A DNA stretch of 64,000 bases from Zingiber officinale (GCF_018446385.1 NC_055996.1:15425317-15489316), one strand, 5' to 3'; positions 1 to 12,067 are shown, counted from the first letter of the stretch. The notes: generated from the letters alone by a model not told the origin. Numbers and translations are program-made.

Positions 1-2346
1 GGTAATCAAGCACGTCGTTCGAAAGTAACTCGATGATTTACTCCCTCTTTATAATCTTTTTTGGCAGGTTAGGGGAATGGTAGCCACCATCCTTCAACTG
101 TAGAAGGGTGTCATCGATGTCATAGTCGAAGAGGCGGAGAGTCTGGTTAGTGAACATTTCGTTGAAGACATTAAAGTGAAGGTAGGTCACTCTGAAAGAT
201 TCCAACCGGCCGGGTTCCTCCTCTTTGAAATTGCTAAAGGCCGCCTTGGATGCCTCCAGTTCAGCCTTTAGGGTAGCCAGCTTAGCATCTTTCTCATCAA
301 GCTAGAGATTGCTCGCCACTTGCTTTGCCGTTCAGCTAGTCTACTCGGCCGGCAACGCGGCTCCTATCTCCTTAAAATTCTAGGCCAAGACCCGAGCCTC
401 TTTGTTTTTGATGTCAAGGTGTTCTATGGTTCGAAGTTTCTTAGTGTTAGCAGAATTTATCTTCGACTCAAAGTTATGAGCCTGCTTGGTCAGCCAGTCT
501 AGTTGAAGGGCCTTCTCGTGATTCTTGTTCTTCTCTGCAGTGAGCACCCGTTTGGAGCCCAGCAGTTGCTCGGAGCCCTGGTCTAAGTCTTTTTAAATTC
601 GGGGCACCTCCTCAGTCAGTTGTTCAATGCGAGCCCGGGAGGTTTTTGATTGTCCGACCGAGGCACGTAGCTACCGGAGCTCGTACTCCAACAACGCTAG
701 TCTTTGGTACATGGCTAGACTCTCCACCCATAATTGCAGGAAGGAAAAGCTCATTAGTGTCAAACGAAAAATACAAAGAAAAGTCTTAGTTAAAAATCTA
801 CTCCGGTGGATTTCTGAGTGAAGCTGTTTGCGAGCTCCTCGGGCAGAATAGCCACCGTTCTAGCCCTAGAGTCTGACCAGGTTTGTGCTAGGGGACCTTG
901 GATGGTTATTTGATGCTGCAGGGAGCGCGGCTTGGCGCTGTCTGGATGATGTCACTTGTTAGTAGGCAAGCGAATGATGGCCCTGATACTTCATTGGTTG
1001 CTCGGATCTGGCTCAGAGGTGGTCGGGCCCCTAGACTTGGACATGGGGATGAGCGGATTATGGAGACCTGGTCGATGGGACTGAGCGACAGAGGCAGTAG
1101 GTAAGCGACTAGTGACGCGCATATAGTCCTAGCTGGTAGTGTGGATAGAGAAGGCGTCCGATCGGAAGAAGAGGGGTAGGTAGGGCAGCCTCTCTCTCAG
1201 GGACTACTGAAGATGAAGTCTCGCCCTGCTCGGATGGAAGGTGGGAAGTTGAAGGAGTGGAAGGCTGTAGAATAGAGGTTGCCAAGTAGGAATAAGCCTA
1301 TGCTTTGTGCCTCTTGCATCCCTAGAGTGCGGCTCACGAGAAGTGGCTGACTCCGAGGGCACCACGATCAGCGCCATGGACTGTCGCTCGGGAGGCAGCT
1401 CGCTAGTTGTGGCCATTGCATCACTAGCCCGCCACCCGACTTCTTTTTGCCTCGTCGGTCGACTCTTCTGAGTGCTCGACCGGTAACAAGCCTCAACTCT
1501 CTAGCTTGATGATGCCTTTGGCGTTGATCTCCACATCGGTGAGCTTGCTCTTGCCGCTCAGCCATGCTCTTAGCATTATTTGAGCTGCAACAAAGTAAGA
1601 TAAATCAGTTGGATTCAAAGAAGACAAGAAGAAAAAGGACATACTTTAGGGGGATGGACAACCTCATTCAGATAGGGCTTAGTCTGAAAACATACAGAAC
1701 CCCCTCTAATAACAGCCAGTGTATGTGGTATTTCTGACCAGCCAGGCCTGTGGCTGCTTGAAGGTAGTTCAACCGGTGTGGTATGACTGATCGAAGGAGG
1801 CTTCACCAATTCTATCTATCAGTTGGTTAGAAAGTTGGGTCGAGCGGGGAGACAGACGAAGAAGTAATACTCCCACTAGTGCTTATTGGAGGAATGCGTT
1901 TTATTAAAATAAATGTCGCTCACCCGGGCTTGAAACAGAAAGGTGCCCGACTCAAATAACTATGGGTAGTAAAAACAATGAAATACACGGGGTACTAAAG
2001 GAATCTCGTGCAGACGGAATAGTATTACTACACTACACGACAATCTAAAGAAGTTAGGCACTAATTGATGTAAAGAGATATAAAATATCTACAAACTTTG
2101 GGAAAAAAAGGGGTGAATAGGAAAGCCCAGGGTTGTAAAAAATTGATCCTTAAAGAAGGGCGGAAAAAAACCATCTAGAAGCATATGAGGCCGATTATAA
2201 ACAGAGGGGTTGGCAATCTGATAACCCTTGGGGAAACGATAAGTAATTAGTTGCATCTGGTCGACCTTGTCGCCGTTAAACTTGGATTTAGTGGAGGTGT
2301 ACTAGAGCTTGGGGATGGCTAGGGGAGGACAAGGAGACTCAGCCAT
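1..2346 (-). pseudogene. Tat1 antisense ORF, 'putative gypsy-type transposon protein' family, decayed
   Basis: Read on the minus strand from an ATG at 2344-2346, this matches the aORF of Tat2 (49012-51387) over nearly its whole length. The N-terminal part has the family core (DGFFPPFF, QLVPNFFRL, PRVFHCFYYP, GTFLFQAR), which I recognise from the plant 'putative gypsy type transposon' domain. The middle part has a SELPPERQSM-like segment near 1400. The C-terminal part (about 900-1) is an alanine/leucine/lysine coiled-coil-like region. Several in-frame stops occur, including a TAG after about 14 codons and a TGA-TAG pair near 1820, both also present in Tat2. Later segments shift frame. Its role in the element life cycle is unknown. 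Confidence 0.7.
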
Positions 2347-2916
2347 GAAGTAGAGAAATGGAGGAGGATCAAGGATTCAAAAACGGAAAGGAGAAAGGGC
2401 TTACTGCAGGCTAAGGTTGTGGACGGAGAAGCAGAGAAGAGGATGGTGAGCACGAGGAAGGTGATAGGGGAAGAGAAAATGTTGGGGGCTTAAAAAAAAG
2501 GTAGATCCACTACCTTAGCGACCTCCCATATGTCGACCCCACGGATATGGAGGGGGCTTAGAAACCTGGGGGGTGATTGCTCAGAGTCATCTGATCAAGG
2601 GCTTTGAAAAATGGGGATTCATCGTTATCGTTCAATTAAAAATGGTAGTCATCACATCAAACTCAAACAGTCATCTGTCACATCACACATGCGACGGTAT
2701 GAAGAGGTGACACGTGACATTCTGTTACAGATGACATTAATGATGAGGTAGAAGGTATGATTACAGGGCATGGCTAAGCGTGCTCTGCATTAATGGGTGA
2801 AGATTTGAATAATTTTCAAGAAATTATAGTGACATTAACGACAATTAGAAGGCACTACAGTCAAAGCAGGGATCGACACGAAGTTAGAAAATTGGCTAAG
2901 TATGGCATGCGATAGA
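2347..2916. other. Tat1 non-coding spacer between aORF start and 3' LTR
   Basis: No open reading frame is supported. The stretch aligns loosely with 48540-49011 of Tat2 in reverse orientation, so it is the shared spacer of the family. At 2521-2560 there is a short piece resembling the tail of the SINE-like repeat at 37505-37683 (cccacggatatggaggg). Confidence 0.5.
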
Positions 2917-3126
2917 GCCGAACGACGACTATAAAACCATTTGAGGTCAACACCAATAGTTGAATGGTGGCTATAAAACAGTTTGAGGTCTACATCAATA
3001 GCCGAACGGTAGCTATAAAATCGTTTGAGGTCTACATCAACAGCCAAACGGCGGATATAAAATCGTATGAGGTCGACAGTAGCAATCGAATGACAGCTAT
3101 AAAACCGTGTGAGGATATTAGCAAAA
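2917..3126. repeat. 42-bp tandem repeat, five units
   Basis: Units start at 2917, 2959, 3001, 3043 and 3085, exactly 42 bp apart. Each contains a core like gccgaacggtagctataaaa followed by tttgaggtc. The unit is a multiple of three, so minus-strand translation gives a 14-residue periodic peptide (DVDLKxFYS). It lies inside the Tat1 spacer, shortly upstream of the polypurine tract. Confidence 0.85.
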
Positions 3127-3227
3127 GTTAATTGGTGGCCCTAAACGACGGAGCACCTGATCAGGAAGAAAGGCTCCAGAACATACTAATAGTCTAGTCA
3201 GTCGGACTTGCAACTTCCTTCGACTAG

Positions 3228-3242
3228 ACTTAAGGGAAGACT
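3228..3242 (+). promoter_or_regulatory. Tat1 polypurine tract
   Basis: The purine-rich stretch taagggaagact lies directly before the LTR start TGTGATGC. The same arrangement (gagggagagact before TGTGATAC) is seen on the minus strand in Tat2 at 48292-48305. This is the expected site for plus-strand DNA priming. Confidence 0.6.
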
Positions 3243-3467
3243 TGTGATGCTGTTATGAAGAGGGGCCCCATATAGGGGTCAAAGTAGAAGAAAAAGCGGT
3301 TGACGTGGAAGTCAAAGTCAAAGTCAAAGCAGTCAAAGGCCCAGGCTTATGGAGCAAACCAATAAAGTGGTGGTATCATCCGATCGATCCAGATCTCGTC
3401 CGAATGACCGCTCTTTGAGAGCTTGCAACTAAGGCAAATAGCCAAGCAACAACTACCCAGAACATTG
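3243..3467 (+). repeat. Tat1 3' LTR, first segment
   Basis: It begins TGTGATGC and includes a run of overlapping gtcaaa(g) motifs at 3298-3335. It is cut at 3468 by solo LTR B. The target bases CATTG at 3463-3467 recur as CATTA at 14404-14408 on the far side of B. Confidence 0.7.
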
Positions 3468-3700
3468 TGTTGAGGATCTTGTATGGCTTGCTAGAAGGGG
3501 GTTGGATAGACAGCGCCTCCAACTTGATCGTTTCCTATGTATTTGTTAGCATAGTGGAATACAAACAATACAAACATAAATACAAATATAAACAAGAAAG
3601 CTAATCTAAAGACAAGAAGAGAAATACAACCAATACACGTCGATGTAACTTGGTTCGAAAATTAGAGCTCCTACTCCATGACTATCCATAAGGTGGTCGA

Positions 3701-4967
3701 TGTTGGATCGAAAAGCGCTAGAGGGGGGGTGAATAGCGCTCACAGCTATTTCGTTCGTTTCGAAATCGTAAAAGCAGTCGAGTAAATAAACGCAGCGAAA
3801 TAAAAATAAACACACAAACACAAGAGATTTACTTCGTTCGGAGCCTGTAGCGACTCCTACTCGAAGGCTCGCGATCCTTGATCGCTTTCCATGGGCAACA
3901 ACTATAAGCACGAAATTATTACAAGCTAAATACAATTTTAAAACAGTAATTAAAAATACCAACGACACTAAGGAAATATCAGATCTGAAGCTCCGGGTCG
4001 TCGAGAAGTATTCGCAGCACTTCTGGGTCGTCTCATTGATAGCACGTTAAAGAAAGGTTGCTTAGAGGAAGTTCTGTCGAGTGGCTGGTCAAGTGCTGCT
4101 TTTATACAGTGCTCAAGGCGCCTTGAAATCCATCCAAGGCGCCTCCAGGATGGCCGAGTCGCCTGCGTGGATCAAGCCTGAACTGGTCGTGACTTACCCC
4201 TTCAAGGCGTCTTCTGTGCTCTCCAAGGCACCTTCATCCACCAGTCCAAGGCGCCTTGAGCCTCCTTCAAGGTGCCTCCAAGCTTGCTTTGCAGCCAGCT
4301 CAGCTTTGCATCTGAGGCGCCTCTAAGCTCCATGGAGGCGCCTCGGACACTGTTCATCCGAGACTAAGTTATGCTCCTTTGGTCCTGCAAAAAGTGTTAG
4401 TCCCAAACACATACTCTGCAAAACCAAGTTAGCACAAAACAACAATATAGATATGATAATAGAATATGATGACAGTCTCCGGACTGTCCGGGTCTGATTT
4501 CGGATTTCCAACCGGAAACCCTAGGTTGACCCGACGCCTACTGTTCCCTCTACAGGGAACGCATCCTCACCTACTCCACTCAGGAGATTTACCTGTTGCC
4601 AGTACGATCCTCCAGATCGACTGGACTTTTGCTCAGCGTTCGAAGCTTCCGGACTTTCTGCTGGACTTCCGCTTCCCGGCTCGTCCAGTCTTTCACCTGG
4701 TTTGCGACACCAGGACTTTCCACCTAGGGTTACCCCCCCCCCCTAGGACTTTTCCCTGAAGCTCTCGACCCGCCAAGACTTTCCGCATAGGGTTACCACC
4801 CCCTAGGGTTTTCACCTTGCCTAACCGCAGTTAGGGCTTTTGCCTAAGTACACTTAGGACTTTCCTGCAATCTCATTCAGACTGTTAGATCACCACACAC
4901 CTTAACTTTGAATCCTTTGTCATTATCAAAACTCAGGTTCGATCGTCGGATGCTTCCCGCACCAACA
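3701..4967 (-). repeat. Element A 3' LTR
   Basis: Starts TGTTGGATCG and ends ACCAACA. The TATA box is on the minus strand at 4098-4106. Upstream of it (4110-4345) lies an array of AAGGCGCCTT-type palindromes, several decayed to GGTGCC, GGCACC or GGCGTC. It also has an 11-C run at 4733-4743 where the other LTR has six. Confidence 0.9.
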
Positions 4968-4982
4968 ATCTCCCCATTTTTG
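4968..4982 (-). promoter_or_regulatory. Element A polypurine tract
   Basis: On the minus strand this reads aaaatggggagat directly before the 3' LTR start, the standard copia polypurine tract position. Confidence 0.7.
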
Positions 4983-6248
4983 ATTATGGCAACTGAAATT
5001 CAAAGTTAAGTAAAACAAATGCATAAATATTCATAGAAGTGTAAGTGAGTAAGCTTAAGTATATAAATTCAAAATACAAGCATAACTTAAGCTAACACTT
5101 AAACTTTGTGAAGCTCCCCCTTAATACAGGGCTTTCTTTTTGAATCAGACTTTCTTTTACTTTTGAATTTCCCTACTCTCCCCCTTTACCATTTATCAAA
5201 AACAAGCCAGTTTAAAACAAGTTTTAACTTTTTAGAAAAACAGATTAGACTTTGAAAGAAGGGAAAAAATGCTTGTGTAACACTTAGCTTATAATTAAAT
5301 TTTATTGAAAAAACTGTTAGCTAAGGGAGAAAGAGGACTTAAAAAGAATATTTTTCACCGAAGTTTAAACGGCTAATATATGGTTGACTTCAAAGGATGA
5401 CTTTAGCCACTTTTGAAACTTAGATTTCAAGGTTTAATTTTTACTTAAAAATCTGATATATTTTTTTAAAAAAAAAAATTTAAAAGTTAGATTTCAAGGT
5501 TGGCTAAGTTTGAAAGTTGCTATATGAATCATTTAGCTAAGCCTTTTGCAAACATTGAATTTTGAAAATATAGCTTAAGTTTAATAAGGTACTTGGCTTA
5601 ATTTGAAAAAAAACTTAATTTTTAAAAAAATAGGAATAAGAACTTGGTAAATTTTAGGACGAAGAGGGAGTAACTAAAAATTTAAATTAGGTTATCTAAT
5701 CAAATTCAGTTGGTCCTTAAGTCCAAGCATGAGTCAAGTTAAATAGAATTTAAATTATCCAAATTGTTTTGATCAGGTATCAGAGCCCTAAAGTACAAGC
5801 ATGCTCAATCTTAAAATCTCCATTTCCTTCACCAACTGTCTAGCCTTTAGCTACTTGCTGATTGCCTAGAGGGTAGTAGCTTTCACTTGGTTAGTCAAGT
5901 TAAGTCATTTGGTTCAGTTAGATTTGACTAAAGTTGGATGACTTAAACTGATTATTGTTAATAAAGTATTTAACGCCCAGACTCATAATGATGCACAGAT
6001 ATAAGCATACTGGAGTCCAGGCTACACCCTATGCATCTCACGTCATTCTATGTTTTTCAAACACAAGCAAGGTATACCTAGGTGTTTGTGAGATGCTCTG
6101 GCTTAAACCTAGGGGAACATGATTTCTAAGGTAGAGCCTAGGCTAATTCCATATTTTGAAAATCTAGTAAAGTTAGAATTTTAAAACCCATATTTTCCTA
6201 GAATTTAAAAGATAAGAAAAAATTGTAGGAAATTGATTACAAAAAAAA
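4983..6248 (-). other. Element A non-coding region between pol end and 3' LTR
   Basis: About 1.27 kb, strongly AT-rich with many homopolymer A or T runs and no supported ORF. Some SIRE relatives have an envelope-like ORF here; none is visible. Confidence 0.6.
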
Positions 6249-9200
6249 CTATTCTACCCAACACATTTCTATTTGCCTTCTAAGTGCACTGAACTCAAGT
6301 TCAGGTAAGGGTTTAGTGAAAATGTCAGCTAGCTTTGACTTGGACTCAACATAGTTGAGTACAATTTCACCCTTAGCCACATGATCTCTTACAAAGTGGT
6401 GTTTTACCTCTATGTGTTTAGTCCTGGAGTGGTGAATTAGATTTTTGGTTAAGTTAATTGAACTTACATTGTCTATTAAAATTTTTATATTTTTGTATTC
6501 TAGCTGATAATCCTTTAGTGTATACATCATCCACAAAAGTTGGGAAGCACATTCTCCTAGTGCTATGTATTCAGCTTCAGTGGTGGATAGAGCAACACAA
6601 TGTTACTTTCTGCTTGACCAGCTTACTAGGCACTAACCTAGAATTTGGCAGCTCCCACTTGTACTTTTTCTATCTAACTTGCACCCGGCATAGTCTGAAT
6701 CAGAGTAGCCAAAAAGGTCAAGGGTGCAAGTTCTAGGGTACCATAGTCCTACATTTAGGGTTCCCTTTATATACCTAAGTATTCTTTTAACATATGATAG
6801 GTGTGACTCTTTTGTACAAGATTGGTATCTTGCGCACATACCAACTGCAAATAATTTATATGGTCGACTTGCAGTTAGGTAGAGTAAGCTACCTATTGCA
6901 CTCCTATAGTATTTTGGATCTACTGGTTTTCCTTCTGGGTCGGAATCAATATTGACATTAGTGGCCATTGGGGTATTTATAATTTTTGAATTTTCCATGC
7001 CAAATTTTTTAATTAGTTCCTTAGCATACTTAGTTTGATAGATATAGATTCCGTCTTTCGTTTGTTTAATTTGTAAGCCTAAGAAAAAATTAAGTTCCCC
7101 TACCAAGCTCATTTCAAATTCACTTTCCATTAATTTAATAAAATCTTTTAATAGTTTAGTATTAGTTGAGCCAAAAATTATGTCATCAACATATATTTGG
7201 GCTATAAAAATATCTTTTTCTAGGGTTTTGACAAATAAGGTCTGATTTATTTATCCTTGGTTAAAACCCTTGAATATTAGGTAATTGGATAATCGCTCGT
7301 ACCATGCCCTAGGGGCTTGTTTTAATCCGTATAAGGCCTTTTTTAGTTTAAATACATGGTTTGGGTGATCTAAGTCCTCAAATCCTGGGGGTTGACTTAC
7401 ATAGACCTCTTCCTTAATAAACTCATTTAGGAATGCGGATTTTACATCCATTTGGTATAATCTGAACTCTTTGTGTGCTGCATAGGCTAACAACATCCTA
7501 ATGGATTTGAGTCTAGCTACTGGTGCATAGGTTTCATCATAGTCTAAACCCTCAACTTGACTAAATCCATTGGCTACTAGTCTAGCCTTATTTCTAATTA
7601 TTTCACCCTGATCATCCAACTTGTTTCTAAATACCCATTTGATATATATTATTGATTTATTTAAGGGTTTAAGTACAAGCTGCCAGACTTGGTTTCTATC
7701 AAACTGGGCTAACTCTTCCTGCATAACAATGATCCAGTCTGGGTCAGGTAGAGCTTCTTCTATAGTCTTAGGTTCAATTTTAGAAATAAGGGCAATCTGA
7801 CTAAGGTTTCTATAAGAGGATCTAGTTCTGACTCCTAGGTTTGGATCACCCAAAATTTGGTCAGGTGGGTGAGAAGTACTTACTCTAGTTGGTCTTATGT
7901 TTGGGTCAAAAATTGGTTCCTCTGGTTTATTAGTGTTAAGTTGAATTTCATCATCTTTAATAATTCTTGGATTAATGTCAACATTTTCATTTGAGTTAGG
8001 TAGATTATTTTCTTCATCAAATATTATATTAGTTGTTTCTTCAACTTTTAGGGTATTTAGGTTATAGACTCTATAGACCCTACTGGTTGTGGAGTACCCT
8101 AAAAAGATTCCTTGGTTTGATTTGGGTGTAAATTTTCCTAAGTAATCTTTAGTATTTAAAATATAAACTTTACATCCAAAAACTTTTAAATAGTTTAGGT
8201 TGGGAATTTTATTATAATACATTTCATAAGGAGTTTTATTGTGAAGTTTGTTAATTAGAATTCTATTTTGAATATAATTTGTTGTATTTATGGCTTCGGC
8301 CCAAAATTGATAATTTAAGTTATATTCATTTAGCATGGTTCTAGCGGCTTCTTGTAGGGTTCTATTTTTACGTTCCACTAGACCGTTTTGTTGGGGGGGG
8401 GGGGGGGGTTCTAGGACATGAAAATTCATGTTGGTATCCATTGATTTTACAGAATTGGGTAAACCTATGATTTTCAAATTTCCCCCATGATCACTTCTTA
8501 TTCTTTTAATTTTAGTATCTTTTTCATTTTATGTTAACTTGCAAAAATTACTAAATTCTTCAAAAGTTTCATCTTTTGTTTTTAGAAATTTTACCCAGGT
8601 GAACCTAGAGTGGTCATCAATTATAACTAAGCAATACTGGTTCTTGCTTAGTGACTTGGCTCCATGTGAATCAAATAGGTCAAGGTGAAGGAGCTCAAGT
8701 AAAGAGTTAGTTCTTTCTAGATTAGTTGATTTGTGGGTTGACTTGGTTTGTTTTCCTTGTTGACAAACATTACAGATTGAGTTTTCAATAAATTTTAATT
8801 TGGGCAAACCTTTAACTAGACCATTTTGACTCATTTTTGAAATGAGTCTAGTGTGAGTGTGACCCAATCTTCTGTGCCACAACTCAGTTTCCTCTTCTTG
8901 TGTTAGAAAACACTTTATTGAGGAAGTGGGTAGATCAATTGAGTACATATTATTTTTCCTAAGCCCCTTAAGTGTGATTTCAGGGTTTTCAATATTTTTA
9001 ACTAAACAACTAGATTTGTCAAAGGTAACTAAGTATCCACTATCACACAATTGGCTTATACTTAGAAGATTAAAATTGAAGTTTTCAACTAATAGAACTT
9101 TTCGAATAATAAAATCGGAACTAAGTTCGATGTTACCTCTTCCGATTACCTTAAGTTTGCCATCGTTGCCGAATGCAACATACCCTAAATTCTTTAGTTT

Positions 9201-9272
9201 GAGCTTTGTGAACTTTAATTTATCTCCAGTCATGTGTCTGGAGCATCCACTATCTAACATCCATTGATCCAA
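6249..9272 (-). pseudogene. Element A copia pol (protease, integrase, reverse transcriptase, RNase H)
   Basis: A single minus-strand frame of about 1008 codons spans the domains in order. Protease has DSGCSRHMTGD near 9250. The integrase zinc region has WHRRLGH and CNVCQQGK, followed by the catalytic core. Reverse transcriptase has [11 protein letters not shown] and, near 7180, the active-site YVDD. RNase H has STTEAEYIAL, with an end near LADIFTKPLPE. The frame is broken only by stops, at 8529-8531, 7251-7253, 6633-6635 and near 6600. A 16-nt C run (minus strand, 8393-8408) encodes a proline tract in the integrase and keeps the frame. The product would normally copy element RNA and integrate it; this copy cannot make a full protein. 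Confidence 0.88.
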
Positions 9273-10390
9273 TTCTTTATGTTCCTACACATAAATTGTT
9301 TGAATTAGACTCTATTTGATGAAAAGAAATTGAAATGATTAAGTTTGATTAATTTTGGAAATAATTAAGTTTGATTAATTTTGAAAATAATTAAGTTTGA
9401 TTAATTTTAAAAATAATTAAGTTTGATTAATTTTAATTATGAGTTAAATTTTAAATTAATTTTAATTATTTAGTCATCTCACCTGATCTAAATTTTTAAT
9501 CAGGGAATCCTATAATTTTGTGAGATGAATTAGTTTCAATTTAAGGGTTTTGTTTAACTTGGTGTTAGATTTAGGTTGAGTTTTGGGTTCAACAAGCAGG
9601 TGTTCTTTGGATAAACTTCTGGGCTATGGTGAGTCACAAGGACATCATTAAAGTAATCATGCCTTCGAGGTTTTCCAAATAGCCCTACCCATTGAACTTA
9701 GTACTAAACCTTGGTCTAACTGGTTAGGATCCATAGAGGGTAGCTTCGGTCAGTTTCACTTAGCCAAATGCACCAGGTCGAAGCCATATCTTCCTAGACA
9801 TGCGATGACTAAGTTTCCCCAACGTACTATCATCCAATATTTCACCAGTACCGTGGGTCAAGTTAAACCTAGCCCATTTTAATCTAGCCCTATTTACCCT
9901 GCCGGGTAGGTAAAGTTCGGTTACCCTGTCGGGTAGATTAAGTTCGGTTACCCAGTCGGGTAGTTTAGTTGGGGGCGCCAGCTATTTTGGATCCTCCTTC
10001 TATTTTTATTTGATTTAAGTTGAATTTTACTTTTAATTTTGAATTGGGTTTCGAATTTTGAGTTGTTAATTTAATTTCAAATTTTTAATTGAATTTTGAA
10101 TTTTTAATTGAATTTCGAATTATTAATTGAATTTTGAATTTTTAATTGAATTTTTAATTTTTAATTGAATTTTGAATTTTTTTAATTTTTAATTTTTAAT
10201 TGAATTTTGAATTTTTAATTTTTAATTGAATTTTGAATTTTTAATTGAATTTTGAATTTTTAATTTTGAATATTTAATTTTAAATTTTGAATTTTTAATT
10301 TTGAATTTTTAATTGAATTTTGAATTTTGAATTTTGAATTTTTAATTGAATTTTTAATTTTTAATTTTTAATTGAATTTTTAATTTTTAA
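9273..10390 (-). repeat. Element A AT-rich spacer with simple and tandem repeats
   Basis: No ORF is supported between gag and pol. It contains four units of a 26-bp repeat (taattaagtttgattaattt, about 9337-9440), three units of about 27 bp built on gtcgggtag..gttcggttaccc (about 9895-9975), and a long (TTTTTAATTGAATTTTGAA)-type degenerate array at about 10010-10395. The array may have grown by replication slippage. Confidence 0.75.
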
Positions 10391-12067
10391 TTATGTTTGT
10401 TTTATTAATATCGTCTTTCTTTTTTGCTCCCCTGGATCATAGCCTCGATATGGTCTATCAAGGTAGTGTATTTGATCCTTCGGAATCCAATATTGACCAA
10501 GTCCAACTTGATTAATCAATTTGGACTTGGAGAGCCATGCTTGGATTGTTTTTCTATTTGCTCTTTGTACAAGAGATAAATAAGATTTATATTTTTTCTT
10601 TGGTTTAAATCCTAGACCAGTTCTATTGTAAACGGCTCTTTGTGTCCCAAGAATTAGGTCAAGATTCTTGGAACCTAAAGAAAACCGTTCTAGTGTTTTC
10701 TCCAGATCCTTGACTTGAATTTTCAGACTGGAATTCTCTTCTACAAGTTTTTGGACTTGAGTTGAGTTTTCAGTCTGAACTGGTTCAGTCAAAGATTCGG
10801 AGTTAGTCACTTCTTTAAGGACTTCTACTTCCTTTAGAAGTGACTTGACTCTAAGGTTTGATTTAGCTAACTTTCGTAACAAATAATTAACTAAATTATT
10901 GATTCAAGAGATACTTACAGAGGGATCGGGCCCTTCGGTAATGGATATGGATCCGTGGCTTTGCTCGGACTCGGCCTCCGACTCGCTCTCACTCTCGGAC
11001 AGGTTGATTTGGTCTGGGGCCATCAGCGCAAGTAAACTCGTCTGATCGAGTTCGTCGTCATCGTCTTCTGAGGAAGATTCATCCCATGTCGCCTTTAGGG
11101 CCTTCTTCCTTCTCTGCTTCTTGGCTTCCTTTTGGTTGGGGCAGTTGACCTTGATGTGCCCCTTCTGGTTGCATCCGTAGCAGATCACCTCAAATTTTAC
11201 CTTAGAATTTGGTTGGGCCTCCTTGGATTGGACTGCCTTCTTTAGGTCCCTCTTGTTGAAGCCTTTCTTCTTCTTGTAGAGTCTTTTCACAAGGTTCATG
11301 AGTTCAATGGTTAGTTCATTGTCTTCTTCTTATGAGTCGGTTTCTGCTTCCGGCTCCTGTTCGATTCTTCGACGTGATCTTGATTCGCGAGTTCCATCGG
11401 TACCTGCAAGCAAAGCAATTCCTTTCTCGGAAGGCTGTGTATTAGTCTGCTCATGAAGTTCGAATTCTGAAAAAAGCTCGTCTAATCTAATTGAAGATAA
11501 ATCTTTGGAGACTTTGCAGGCATCTACCATTGATGCCCACAATGTACTCCTATGGAAAGAGTTGAGTGCATACCTTATGATGTCCCTATTCTCGACCTTT
11601 TGACCAATTGCGTGGAGGGAGTTGAGGATGTCTTGTATACGTGCGTGGAGTTGACAGGTCGTCTCATCTTCTTGCATTTTTAGGTTATACAATTTATTAA
11701 GCAACAAGTCACGTTTACTTACTTTCGTGTCGGAGGTTCCCTCGTGGAGTTCGATCAGCTTCTCCCAAAGCTCCTTTGCTGATGTGAATGGACCAACTCT
11801 ATTGAGCTCCTCCTTGGTCAGTCCGCACTGGAGGGTACAGGTCGCTCTTGCATCAGCTTCCATTTTCTTGATTAGGGTTGGCTCCCAGTCTTCGTAGGAT
11901 GTAGACTTGTCGTCTTCGTCAGTTGGTAGTTGCAATCCAGACTTGATGATCATCCATGTCTCGAACTGGGTTTTGAGGAATCTTTCCATTCGCCCCTTCC
12001 AGTACCCGAAGTCTTCTCCGGTGAAGAGAGGGAGACGAACGGTGCTATAACCCTCTTGATGGGCCAT
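10391..12067 (-). pseudogene. Element A copia gag
   Basis: One minus-strand frame of 559 codons runs from an ATG at 12065-12067. The N-terminal part has the copia gag fold region (FTGEDFGYWKGRM, KELWEKLIELHEG). A CCHC zinc knuckle (CYGCNQKGHIKVNC) lies near 11170, followed by an acidic serine-rich stretch, then a coiled-coil segment and a basic end with GLGQYWIPK. Two stops interrupt it: TAA at 11330-11332 and TGA at 10904-10906. Gag would form the element's virus-like particle and bind its RNA. The start is 240 bp inside the 5' LTR, a normal leader length. Confidence 0.88.

Noticed and set aside
2835-3047. Periodic minus-strand ORF with DVDLKxFYS repeats
   Set aside because: Best explained as the translation of a 42-bp DNA repeat in a non-coding spacer; kept only as a repeat finding.
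3606-3968. 120-codon minus-strand ORF
   Set aside because: Crosses the junction of solo LTR B and the LTR of A; a chance frame in LTR sequence.
4983-6248. Possible envelope-like ORF in the SIRE-type element A
   Set aside because: No open frame, signal peptide or membrane segment in the 1.27-kb region.
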